A DNA stretch of 64,000 nt, taken from NCBI RefSeq assembly GCF_016904955.1, contig NZ_JADIKE010000038.1, positions 248,001-312,000 of the forward strand, written 5' to 3'. Below the pieces are notes generated by a model. That model was given only the letters and a program-made list of their open reading frames with translations, was not told where the DNA came from and did no database searches. Below, one piece after another: positions 9,101 to 17,328 of this stretch (positions are counted from its first letter, which is position 1; the number at the start of each line of letters is the position of its first letter). The position numbers and the translations under genes are program-made. This DNA is from Dyella flava. GTDB taxonomy: Bacteria > Pseudomonadota > Gammaproteobacteria > Xanthomonadales > Rhodanobacteraceae.

Positions 9101-9430
9101 TCAGATCGCGAGATCTTTTTCTTTCTTGCCGGCCTTCAGCGCATCGTTGAACCAGCGCGGGCGCTTGCCGCGGCCGGACCAGGTCTGCTCCGGATCAGCA
9201 GGGTTGCGGTATTTGGGAGCTACCGCGCCGGTGCCGCGACGCTTGGTGACAGCGCCACGTGCGCCGCCGAAAATATCGTCGAAGCTGTAGCCTTCGGCCT
9301 TGATCATGGCCAGCACTTTTTCGCGCAACTTGCCGACCTTTTCCTTGCGCAGCTCGTCCTGACGAGCCTGGGCCTTGCTGATCAGCTCGGTGAGCTGGGT
9401 GTGATTGAGATTCTTGATATCAACGGCCAT
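9101..9430 (-). CDS. H-NS-family nucleoid-associated protein
   Basis: 109 residues. The N-terminal helix is rich in Lys, Glu and Gln (about 8-50) for dimerisation. The C-terminal DNA-binding part carries the family core YRNPADPEQTWSGRGKRPRW, which supplies the minor-groove loop. Such proteins coat AT-rich, often acquired, DNA and silence it. The length and the TWSGRGKRP motif match the short BpH3/XrvA-like branch rather than the enterobacterial one. The upstream region (9431-9560) is visibly AT-rich, in keeping with autoregulation. A strong terminator follows. Confidence 0.95.
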   Translation of the reverse strand: MAVDIKNLNHTQLTELISKAQARQDELRKEKVGKLREKVLAMIKAEGYSFDDIFGGARGAVTKRRGTGAVAPKYRNPADPEQTWSGRGKRPRWFNDALKAGKKEKDLAI

Positions 9431-9654
9431 AAGGGCGCTCCGGTAAATGAATTAAATGTTGCAGTACTCCGGGCTATTGAATTATCGAATAGGTGCCCGG
9501 TGGGATTTTCGATTTTCACGCATGAGTGGCCAAATTGCAAAACAATATCAGCGAGATAATCACTGTGCCTTGTCGGAATGGTCCTATGTGTTTATTGCGG
9601 GATGGTTAATGAGCAGAGAGTGGAGTAATGCTTCGCAGCTTTCCTTTGCACGCA

Positions 9655-9685
9655 TAAAAAAAGGCCGCATGCAGCGGCCTTTTTC
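9655..9685 (-). terminator. Intrinsic terminator of proS
   Basis: Stem AAGGCCGC/GCGGCCTT with loop ATGCA. Runs of A on the left and T on the right let it work in both directions. On the minus strand it follows the proS stop codon by about 20 bases. Confidence 0.92.
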
Positions 9686-9704
9686 AATAAACGGATGAAG
9701 CAGA

Positions 9705-11402
9705 TCAGCCGAGGATTTCGAATAGCTGGTCACGTGTAATGGCGCTGCTGTCAGCGGCATCACGCGCGCGATATTCCAAGGTGCCGGCCGCCAGACCGCG
9801 TTCACTCACCACTACGCGATGCGGGATGCCGATCAATTCCATATCGGCAAACATGGCGCCGGGGCGCAGGCCGCGATCGTCCCACACGGTTTCAATGCCG
9901 CGCGCGGTCAATTCGTTGTAGAGCGATTCGGCCGCGGCATGCACTTCCGGTGCGTTCTTGGGATTGATCACGCACACCGCCACGCGCCAGGGCGCCATGG
10001 CTTCGGGCCAGATGATGCCGGCGTCGTCGTGGCGTTGTTCGATGGCTGCGGCAACGATGCGGCTGACGCCGATGCCGTAGCAGCCCATCCACATCACCTG
10101 TTTCTTGCCCTGGTCATCGAGCACGGTGGCGTCGAGCGCCTCGGCGTATTTCTGGCCTAGCTGGAACACGTGCCCGACTTCGATGCCGCGCGCCATGTGC
10201 AGCGTGCCGTGGCCGTCCGGCGAGGGATCGCCGGCCACGACCTGACGGATATCTTCGATGCGCGTGATGCGTGCATCGCGTTCCCAGTTGGCGCCGGTGT
10301 AGTGGGTGTCGTTGGCATTGCCGCCGCAGACGAAATCGGCCAGCACCGCCGCACTGCGATCGACGATCACCGGAATCGAATCGGGCAGGCCGACCGGGCC
10401 GATAAAGCCGGGACGCGAGCCGACGGCGGCGAGAATTTCCTCTTCGCTGGCCAGCACGGACTCATCCGGCAGTTCGGCAAGCTTGGTCGCCTTGACTTCG
10501 TTGATCTCGTGATCGCCGCGCAGGCACAGCGCGACCAATCCTTGCTTGCCACGCACGAGCACGGTCTTGAGCACGCGATCGGCGCTGATGCCGAAATGCG
10601 CGGTGACGTCTTCCACCGTGCGCACGCGCGGCGTGTCCACGCGTTGCAGGTTGGCGCAGGGGGCAGGGCGTGCGATGGTCGGCGCGAGGGCTTCGGCTTT
10701 TTCGATATTGGCGGCGTATTCCGAGCCATCGGAGAAGGCGATGGCATCTTCGCCCGAGTCGGCCAGTACCTGGAATTCGTGGCTGGCATTGCCGCCGATC
10801 GCGCCGGTATCCGCCTGCACGGCGCGGAATTTCAGGCCCAGGCGGGTGAAGATGCGGGTGTACGCCTGGTACATCGCCTCGTAGGTTTCGGCCAGCGATT
10901 CCGGGCTGAGGTGGAAGGAGTAGGCGTCCTTCATCAGGAATTCGCGCGCGCGCATCACGCCGAAGCGCGGACGGATTTCGTCGCGGAACTTGGTCTGGAT
11001 CTGATAGAAGTTGACCGGCAGCTGCTTGTAGCTCTTCAGCTCATTGCGCGCGAAGTCAGTGACGACTTCTTCGTGGGTGGGGCCGTAGCAGAATTCCTGC
11101 TCCTTGCGGTCCTTGATCTTCAGCAGCTGGCCGCCGAATTTTTCCCAGCGGCCGGTTTCTTCCCACAGTTCGCGCGGCTGCACGGAGGGCATCAGCATTT
11201 CGACGGCGCCGGCGCGGTTCATTTCCTCGCGCACGATGTGCTCGACCTTGCGCAGTACGCGCAGGCCCAGCGGCGACCAGGTGTAGAGACCGGCAGCGAG
11301 CTTGCGGATCATGCCCGCGCGCAGCATCAGCTTGTGGCTGTCGATTTCTGCATCGGCGGGGACTTCCTTGACGGTGGCCAGGTGGAATTGGCTGAGGCGC
11401 AT
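9705..11402 (-). CDS. proS: Prolyl-tRNA synthetase
   Basis: 565 residues from the ATG at 11402 (MRLSQFHLATVKEVP), the usual length and N-terminus for the bacterial type. Class II motifs are visible: motif 1 around VEMLMPSVQPRELW, motif 2 with FRDEIRPRFGVMRAREFLMKD, and motif 3 near GCYGIGVSRIVAAA. Between motifs 2 and 3 lies the editing (INS/YbaK-like) domain, about 220-380, which removes mischarged alanine. The longer frame to 11537 adds residues not seen in the family and is rejected. The enzyme charges tRNA-Pro in the cytoplasm. It appears to be a single-gene unit. Confidence 0.97.
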   Translation of the reverse strand: MRLSQFHLATVKEVPADAEIDSHKLMLRAGMIRKLAAGLYTWSPLGLRVLRKVEHIVREEMNRAGAVEMLMPSVQPRELWEETGRWEKFGGQLLKIKDRKEQEFCYGPTHEEVVTDFARNELKSYKQLPVNFYQIQTKFRDEIRPRFGVMRAREFLMKDAYSFHLSPESLAETYEAMYQAYTRIFTRLGLKFRAVQADTGAIGGNASHEFQVLADSGEDAIAFSDGSEYAANIEKAEALAPTIARPAPCANLQRVDTPRVRTVEDVTAHFGISADRVLKTVLVRGKQGLVALCLRGDHEINEVKATKLAELPDESVLASEEEILAAVGSRPGFIGPVGLPDSIPVIVDRSAAVLADFVCGGNANDTHYTGANWERDARITRIEDIRQVVAGDPSPDGHGTLHMARGIEVGHVFQLGQKYAEALDATVLDDQGKKQVMWMGCYGIGVSRIVAAAIEQRHDDAGIIWPEAMAPWRVAVCVINPKNAPEVHAAAESLYNELTARGIETVWDDRGLRPGAMFADMELIGIPHRVVVSERGLAAGTLEYRARDAADSSAITRDQLFEILG

Positions 11403-11566
11403 GTGCGGCGAATCCGGCGACAAAAACGCGATTATAGCCGGGCTAGCGGCTTTCTCCGGCGATGAGTGCGAGTATTTGCAGTGGTGGCAGCGCTGTTGGT
11501 GGCACGCGAGCAGTCCCGCCCGCGAAGGGGCGGGCAATGGCTAGCCGAGCGACCGGGAAGCGTGCG

Positions 11567-12010
11567 TCAGCTGTTGTTGTCGCTGCAGTACTGCTGGTAC
11601 GTGGACTGGCCGGCATCCAACTGCTGCTTGCGCTGGTCGGCGTTGAGCAGTTGCTGCTGGCCGCCCGCGCCCTGCATCACCACCGGACCGGCGCCTTGCA
11701 GGGTGGCGATGTTCGCCTTCAGCGAGGCACAGAGCTTGGCGCGGTTTTCCGGGGTGTCGGGCGTCTGCGCGTTGTTGCTGCTGCTTTGCGAGCTGTCGGT
11801 CGAGGACGAGGAGGTCGAGGCCGCACTGCTGCCGGACGAGGCGGGCGCTTCGGTGCCGGTGGCGACCGACACCTGGCTGTACTTGGTGTTCCCCGGCGGC
11901 GGGGTTTCCGAGAAATGGGTGATGCCCTGGGCGTCGGTCCACTTGTAGACCTGGGCAGTGGCCAGCGGCGCAACCAGTAACAGCACGAGGGCGATAGGCA
12001 GGCGACGCAT
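11567..12010 (-). CDS. DUF4124-domain secreted protein
   Basis: 147 residues with a clear signal peptide (cleavage after ATAQ or ATA, about residue 19). The short DUF4124 segment QVYKWTDAQGITHFSETPP follows. The rest is a low-complexity Ser/Thr/Ala linker (about 50-85) and a Gln-rich tail with two Cys (CASLKANIATLQ and QQYCSDNN) that could form a disulfide. It is presumably periplasmic. The function of DUF4124 is unknown. It is transcribed away from pssA and is not part of an obvious operon. Confidence 0.85.
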   Translation of the reverse strand: MRRLPIALVLLLVAPLATAQVYKWTDAQGITHFSETPPPGNTKYSQVSVATGTEAPASSGSSAASTSSSSTDSSQSSSNNAQTPDTPENRAKLCASLKANIATLQGAGPVVMQGAGGQQQLLNADQRKQQLDAGQSTYQQYCSDNNS

Positions 12011-12180
12011 GGGCGGGCTCCGACAGCGGATTGGGGTGATGCGCTAGTTAACATCCGGTGCAGGCCTGGACTCAAGCGGCGGCTTCGCCCAACTGCCGAT
12101 AACGTGCTTCCTTGCACGTTCCCGGGGCGTTTTCCGGTACCCCTTGCTACACTGCGTGCCATCCCGTCACGGATGGATTC

Positions 12181-12957
12181 ATGAGCGACACCACGCCAGT
12201 CCGGGCGCCACGGCATCCCGGTATTTATCTTTTGCCCAACCTGTTCACGACCGGCGCGATGTTCGCCGGGTTCTATGCCATCGTCGTGAGCATCAGCGGG
12301 CGTTTTGCGGACGCCGCCATCGCCGTGTTCGTGGCCGCCTTGCTGGACGGCATGGACGGCCGCGTGGCGCGCCTGACCAACACCCAGAGCGAGTTCGGGG
12401 TGCAATACGACTCGCTGTCGGACCTGGTCAGCTTTGGCTTGGCGCCCGCGCTGGTCATGTACAACTGGTCGCTGTCGAGTCTGCGCGAGTACGGGCCGCT
12501 GGGCGGCAAAATCGGCTGGGCGGCGGCGTTTATCTATGCCGTGTGCGCGGCCTTGCGCCTGGCCCGCTTCAACACCCAGGTAGGGGTGATCGACAAGCGT
12601 TATTTCCAGGGCCTGGCCAGCCCGGCGGCAGCGGCGGTGTGCATGTCGTTCGTGTGGAGCATGGACAACTTCGGCATCTCCGGTGATGAGCTGGACATGT
12701 TCACGCCCTTCATGGCGGTGATCGTCGGCCTGCTGATGGTCAGCCGCTTTCGGTACTACAGCTTCAAGTCGCTGCCGATGGGCGACAAAGTGCCGTTCCT
12801 GTGGATCCTGATCGCGGTGCTGATCCTGGTGCCGTTCTTCGTCGATCCGCCGCGCGTACTGCTGGTGGTATTCACCTTGTACCTGTTGTCCGGGCCGGTG
12901 GTGACGCTGTGGGGATTGGCCACGCATCGCAAGCGCCCGCGGCGCGGGGCGGCATGA
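12181..12957 (+). CDS. pssA: CDP-diacylglycerol-serine O-phosphatidyltransferase
   Basis: 258 residues. The CDP-alcohol phosphotransferase signature is present in DGMDGRVARL...QYDSLSD (about 56-82; the Asp residues bind the catalytic metals), with about eight membrane helices. It makes phosphatidylserine, the precursor of phosphatidylethanolamine, in the inner membrane. ATG 12181 fits homologues; an in-frame start at 12112 adds an unlikely N-terminus. The TGA overlaps the ATG of the next gene (ATGA at 12954-12957), so pssA, the holD-like gene and rimI are probably cotranscribed. Confidence 0.93.
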   Translation: MSDTTPVRAPRHPGIYLLPNLFTTGAMFAGFYAIVVSISGRFADAAIAVFVAALLDGMDGRVARLTNTQSEFGVQYDSLSDLVSFGLAPALVMYNWSLSSLREYGPLGGKIGWAAAFIYAVCAALRLARFNTQVGVIDKRYFQGLASPAAAAVCMSFVWSMDNFGISGDELDMFTPFMAVIVGLLMVSRFRYYSFKSLPMGDKVPFLWILIAVLILVPFFVDPPRVLLVVFTLYLLSGPVVTLWGLATHRKRPRRGAA

Positions 12958-13433
12958 GCGCGCTGATCGCCAGTCCTGCGCATCGCAGCCGTGTGCTGCA
13001 GGCGCTGGGTGTGGTGCCATGGCGTCGCCGCGCGTTGGCGGCCGTGCCGGAAGCGGCGGAAACCGCGGCCGTTGCCGAGTCGATCAGCAGTGCGGATGTG
13101 GTGATCGTGCTGCCGCCGGGAAGCGCCGTGCGCGAACTCGATCTGCTCGGGCGTGCGCTGTACGCATTCGGGCCGCAGCTGGCGCGCGCCGCGCGCGTTG
13201 AAGCGAGCGACAGCGAAACGATGCAGGTACCGCACGCCAAGGCTTATCTGGTGTTCGGCCAGGCGCAGGCGCACACGCTGGGCCGGGCGCTGCCGGCGGA
13301 TGTCATGCGCGATGCGCATATCGTGCTGGCGGATGCTCCGGCCGAGGTGCTCGGCCAGGCCGCCGCCAAGCGCCGGTTATGGCAGGCCTTGCGCAGTGTG
13401 CGCCGCGCGCTTGCCGCAGGAGCATTGCCCTGA
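12954..13433 (+). CDS. holD: Putative diverged DNA polymerase III psi subunit (HolD-like)
   Basis: 159 residues, Ala/Arg/Val-rich. It overlaps pssA by ATGA and rimI by one base (TGATG at 13431-13435). In E. coli holD lies directly before rimI. The N-terminal RSRVLQALGVVPWRRR resembles the psi N-terminus (QQLGITQW then basic residues), and the C-terminal AAKRRLWQALRSVRRAL resembles the end of psi (ARAALWQQI). Psi links the clamp loader to chi and SSB. The middle is poorly conserved to the eye. The function is inferred from position and short motifs only; otherwise it would be a conserved hypothetical protein. Confidence 0.55.
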   Translation: MSALIASPAHRSRVLQALGVVPWRRRALAAVPEAAETAAVAESISSADVVIVLPPGSAVRELDLLGRALYAFGPQLARAARVEASDSETMQVPHAKAYLVFGQAQAHTLGRALPADVMRDAHIVLADAPAEVLGQAAAKRRLWQALRSVRRALAAGALP

Positions 13434-13903
13434 TGGTTGCGGTCGCGCGCCCCTCACTTGAGATGCGCGCCATGCGCCGGGAAGACCTACCGCAGGTCGG
13501 CTTGCTGGAAAACGCGTCCTACGATTTTCCCTGGACCCAGGGCATCTTCGGCGACTGCCTGAAAGCCGGACATCCTTCCTGGGTGTTGTGTCTGGAAGGA
13601 CGGATCATCGGCTACGGCATTCTTTCCGTCGGTGCGGGCGAAGCGCACATCCTGAATGTTTGTATTGATCCGGAGCAGCGCGGGCAGGGCTTCGGGCGTC
13701 ACCTGATGAAGCGCTTGCTGGATATCGCGCGCTGGAATGGCGCCGAGCGGGTATTTCTGGAAGTGCGGCCGTCCAATCCGAATGCGCATCAGCTTTATGT
13801 GTCGATGGGCTTTCGCGAGATTGGGCGGCGACCGCGTTATTACCCTGCGCATGGTGGGCGTGAGGATGCGATTGTGATGGCGCTGGAGTTTGCGGTGTCG
13901 TGA
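13433..13903 (+). CDS. rimI: Ribosomal protein S18 alanine N-acetyltransferase
   Basis: 156 residues of the GNAT fold: the N-terminal MRREDLPQVGLLENASYDFPWT is typical of RimI, and the acetyl-CoA loop is visible as RGQGFGRHLMKRLL (about 82-95). The C-terminal LEVRPSNPNAHQLYVSMGF is the family signature. It acetylates the N-terminus of ribosomal protein S18. Start 13433 is taken because the TGATG overlap with the previous gene and the length match the family. It is followed by a repeat-filled convergent junction with valS. Confidence 0.93.
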   Translation: MVAVARPSLEMRAMRREDLPQVGLLENASYDFPWTQGIFGDCLKAGHPSWVLCLEGRIIGYGILSVGAGEAHILNVCIDPEQRGQGFGRHLMKRLLDIARWNGAERVFLEVRPSNPNAHQLYVSMGFREIGRRPRYYPAHGGREDAIVMALEFAVS

Positions 13904-13917
13904 CCCGAACGCTTGCT

Positions 13918-14099
13918 CCCTCTCCCCTCCGGGGAGAGGGTTGGGGTGAGGGGACACTCTTGCGAAAGAGTTGATTGCGTAGCCCTGAGGCATCAGAGCG
14001 GATATTTGTCGTAACGGCGGCGTTTACGGCAAGCGCGGCCCCTCACCCCAGCCCCCGGATCAAGTCCGGGGCAGGCTCTCTCCCCGGAGGGGAGAGGGA
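13918..14099. repeat. CCCTCTCCCC-type inverted repeat pair, second locus
   Basis: The left unit (13918-13953) carries CTCTCCCCTCCGGGGAGAGG and GGTTGGGGTGAGGGG. The right unit (14039-14099) is inverted and enlarged by CCCCCGGATCAAGTCCGGGG. About 85 bases of unrelated sequence lie between. It sits at the convergent rimI/valS junction. Confidence 0.9.
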
Positions 14100-14109
14100 G
14101 AAAAGCGGG

Positions 14110-17022
14110 TCAGCCCAGTTTTTGCAACTGCTCGCGCAAGGCCGTGAGCTGCGTGCTCCAGTCAGCAATGCGCTGACGTTCCTGCGCCACCACTTCAGCC
14201 GGTGCATTGGCCACGAAGTTGGCATTGCCGAGCTTGTTCTCGCACTTCTTGATCTCGCTTTCGATCTTGCCGATTTCCTTGGCGAGACGTGTTTTTTCGG
14301 CACCCAGGTCGATCAGGCCGGCGAGCGGGATCAGCACGCGCAGCGAACCGACCACGGCGGCCGCGGCTGCGGGTTCATCCGCACCGGAAGCAATCCACTG
14401 CGGCGCTTCCACGCGAGCGAGGAAGCTGATCTGCGCGGCGAACTTGGCTGCACGTGCGCGATCGCTGGCATCACCATCGGCCAGTAGCAGCGGAATGGTT
14501 TTGCCGGGCGGGATATTCATTTCAGCGCGAATGCGGCGAATGCCGTTGAGCACGTTCTTGAACCATTCGATTTCGGCGGTGGCGGCTTCGTCGGCGGGAA
14601 TCTCGCTGGCCTTCGGCCACGGACGTTGCAGGATGCCGTCGGCCTGGATGCCCAACTTGGGCGCGACCGATTGCCAGATCTCTTCGGTGATAAACGGCAC
14701 GATCGGATGCAGCGCGCGCAGCACGGTTTCCAGCACGACCAGCAAAGTGTGGCGGGTCGATGCGGCGGCGATCGCGTCGTCGCCGTTGAGCGCGGGTTTG
14801 GACAGCTCCAGGAACCAGTCGCAGTATTCGTTCCACACGAACTCGTACAAGGCCTGTGCGAGCAGGTCGAAGCGATAGGTGACGAAGTGCTGCTCCACCT
14901 CGCTCAGCGTTTGCTTGAGGTGGGTGAGAATCCAGCGCTCGGCTTCGGTGGCCGGTGCGCCCGACGGCGCGGGGATTTCGCCTTCCGGCAGGTTCATCAG
15001 CACGAAGCGCGCGGCGTTCCACAGCTTGTTGCAGAACGCCTTGTAACCCTCGGCGCGCTTGATGTCGAAGTTGATGGTGCGGCTGTAGCTGGCCAGTGCG
15101 GCGAAGGTGAAGCGCAAGGCGTCGGTGCCGATGGCGGGAATGCCGCCCGGGTAATCCTTGCGGATGCGCTTCTCGACTTTTTCGCGCACCTGCGGAATCA
15201 GCAATGACCTGGTCGATTTTTCCACCAGCGGTTCCAGCTCGATGCCGTCGATCAGGTCCAGCGGATCGAGCGTGTTGCCCTTGGACTTGGACATCTTCTG
15301 GCCTTCCGCATCGCGCACGATGGCGTTGATGTACACCTCACGGAAGGGCACCTGGCCGGTGAAGTACTTGGTCGCCATCACCATGCGTGCGACCCAGAAG
15401 AAAATGATGTCGAAGCCGGTGACCAGCACAGCGCTGGGCAGGAAGATCTTGTCGACCTGCCAGTTGGCGACGATGTCGCCGCGTTCGTTCTTGACCGGGC
15501 CGTTGGCCGGCCAGCCGAGCGTGGAGAACGGCCACAGGGCGGAGCTGAACCAGGTGTCCAGCACGTCTTCGTCCTGCTTCAGGGCGCCGATCGGCGCGAC
15601 GGAGGCGTGTGCGCGTGCATCGGCCTCGTTTTCGCCCACGAAGATGTTGCCGGCTTCGTCGTACCACGCCGGAATGCGATGGCCCCACCACAGCTGGCGG
15701 CTGATGCACCAGTCCTGGATGTTGTCCAGCCACTGCGTGTAGGTGGTGGTCCAGTTCTCCGGCACGAACTTGATCTGGCCCGAACGCACGGCGTCGAGCG
15801 CGGGTTCGGTGATCGCCTTGCGGCCACCGACGCGGCCATCCGGCTGTGTGTCGCTGGTGAGATCGACGAACCATTGATCGGTGAGCATCGGTTCGATCAC
15901 CGCATCCGAACGCTGGCTTACCGGCACCTGCAATTTGTGCGGCTTGGTTTCGATCAGCATGCCGGCGGCTTCGAGATCGGCGAGCACCACTTTGCGTGCT
16001 TCGTAACGATCTAGGCCCCAATACTTTTGAGGAATCCCAATGTCCGAAGCCAAATCCACCACACGTGAGACCTGCAGTGGCGTGGGATTTGAAGAGCGCT
16101 GCTGTGAGTACCAATCCGAGTTGCTAACGACTTTTGCTTCTTTCGTGAAAATGTTGATCGTCGGCAAATTATGACGCTGACCAATGGCGTAATCGTTGAA
16201 GTCGTGTGCAGGAGTGATTTTCACGCAACCGGTGCCGAATTCGCGATCGACATATTCGTCAGCAATAACGCGTATTTGGCGGTTTGTGATCGGCAGCGTG
16301 AGCGTCTTGCCGATCAGATGCTGGTATCGCTCATCGTCCGGATGCACGGCCACGGCCACGTCGCCCAGCATGGTTTCCGGGCGGGTGGTGGCGACCACCA
16401 GGCTTTCATCGCTACCGGTGACCGGATAGCGGATCGACCACATGTGGCCGTCGCGTTCGACGCTGTTCACTTCCAGATCGGAGACGGCGGTGCCCAGCAC
16501 CGGATCCCAGTTCACCAGGCGATTGCCACGATAGATAAGGCCCGCGCGATACCACTCCACGAACACCTTGCGCACCGCGGCCGACAGACCTTCGTCCATG
16601 GTGAAGCGCTCGCGCGACCAGTCGGCGGCGACACCCAGGCGGCGCATCTGGTTGGTGATGGTGGAGCCGGATTCTTCCTTCCACTGCCACACACGTTCGA
16701 CGAACGGTTCGCGGCCCAGGTCGTGACGGCTCTTCTGCTCGACGGCCAGCTGGTTCTCCACGATCTTCTGCGTGGCGATGCCGGCGTGATCGGTGCCGAC
16801 CTGCCACAGCGTGTTCATGCCGCGCATGCGCTGGTAGCGGACCAGCATGTCCATCACGGTCTGCTGGAAGGCATGGCCCATATGCAGGGTGCCGGTGACG
16901 TTCGGCGGCGGCAGCTGGATGCAATACGGCTCACCGTGCCCCGACGGCTGGAATACGCCACTGGCTTCCCAGCGGGCATACCACTTCGATTCGATCGGAC
17001 GGGGCTCGAAACTCTTTTCCAT
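14110..17022 (-). CDS. valS: Valyl-tRNA synthetase
   Basis: 970 residues from ATG 17022 (MEKSFEPRPIESKWY). The class I HIGH motif is HMGH at 47-50 in PPPNVTGTLHMGH, and KMSKS is at 576-580 (GQKMSKSKGN). The editing domain lies between them (about 190-420), and the C-terminal coiled coil (ETRLAKEIGKIESEIKKCE region) packs on the tRNA. It charges tRNA-Val. Codon use drops to about 46% G+C at 16081-16200, inside the editing domain, unlike the rest of the gene. The longer frame to 17124 has no family support. No holC is next to it in the window (it would lie upstream of valS in E. coli). Confidence 0.97.
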   Translation of the reverse strand: MEKSFEPRPIESKWYARWEASGVFQPSGHGEPYCIQLPPPNVTGTLHMGHAFQQTVMDMLVRYQRMRGMNTLWQVGTDHAGIATQKIVENQLAVEQKSRHDLGREPFVERVWQWKEESGSTITNQMRRLGVAADWSRERFTMDEGLSAAVRKVFVEWYRAGLIYRGNRLVNWDPVLGTAVSDLEVNSVERDGHMWSIRYPVTGSDESLVVATTRPETMLGDVAVAVHPDDERYQHLIGKTLTLPITNRQIRVIADEYVDREFGTGCVKITPAHDFNDYAIGQRHNLPTINIFTKEAKVVSNSDWYSQQRSSNPTPLQVSRVVDLASDIGIPQKYWGLDRYEARKVVLADLEAAGMLIETKPHKLQVPVSQRSDAVIEPMLTDQWFVDLTSDTQPDGRVGGRKAITEPALDAVRSGQIKFVPENWTTTYTQWLDNIQDWCISRQLWWGHRIPAWYDEAGNIFVGENEADARAHASVAPIGALKQDEDVLDTWFSSALWPFSTLGWPANGPVKNERGDIVANWQVDKIFLPSAVLVTGFDIIFFWVARMVMATKYFTGQVPFREVYINAIVRDAEGQKMSKSKGNTLDPLDLIDGIELEPLVEKSTRSLLIPQVREKVEKRIRKDYPGGIPAIGTDALRFTFAALASYSRTINFDIKRAEGYKAFCNKLWNAARFVLMNLPEGEIPAPSGAPATEAERWILTHLKQTLSEVEQHFVTYRFDLLAQALYEFVWNEYCDWFLELSKPALNGDDAIAAASTRHTLLVVLETVLRALHPIVPFITEEIWQSVAPKLGIQADGILQRPWPKASEIPADEAATAEIEWFKNVLNGIRRIRAEMNIPPGKTIPLLLADGDASDRARAAKFAAQISFLARVEAPQWIASGADEPAAAAAVVGSLRVLIPLAGLIDLGAEKTRLAKEIGKIESEIKKCENKLGNANFVANAPAEVVAQERQRIADWSTQLTALREQLQKLG

Positions 17023-17328
17023 TCGGGGGCTCGCGTTTGCACGCCGGGGAGGGCGCGCGGTGGTCTGGGCAAGAAAACCCCCATTGTACGGACCGGAGCC
17101 GGGGCTGCCAAAAGCGCGGGCCATTCAGTCTTGGCGTCGGTCCATACGGAGGTCGTGGCCGGGCGCCTGGGCAGTTTTGCTGCATCTGGGCGGTTTCGTT
17201 CCCGGTGCGGAGAAATGGCCGGCGTTCTGGGGCGAAGGTTTTGCCGGCGCGTCGATCCAGCTTTGCTCTGCGTAATCCGCTATATTTTTCCGCTGATTTA
17301 CGTCGTGATCCGGCAGGGCGGGGTGGGG
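17023..17328. other. Divergent intergenic region valS / glycosyltransferase-like gene
   Basis: About 306 bases holding the promoters of both genes. CGCTATATTTTTCC at 17278-17291 is a possible -10 region for the rightward gene. Nothing else recognisable was seen; the long open frame crossing it is a chance reading of GC-rich antisense sequence. Confidence 0.5.

Noticed and set aside
9456..9698. 80-residue plus-strand frame between H-NS and proS
   Set aside because: It runs through the proS terminator and has no ribosome site; the region is the H-NS promoter.
10170..11465. Long plus-strand open frame of 431 residues across proS
   Set aside because: It is antisense to a clear prolyl-tRNA synthetase; high GC keeps the complementary frame open and the product is not protein-like.
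16171..17328. Upstream extension of the glycosyltransferase-like frame
   Set aside because: The first 386 codons are antisense to valS; the gene is better started at ATG 17329 after a GGGG ribosome site.
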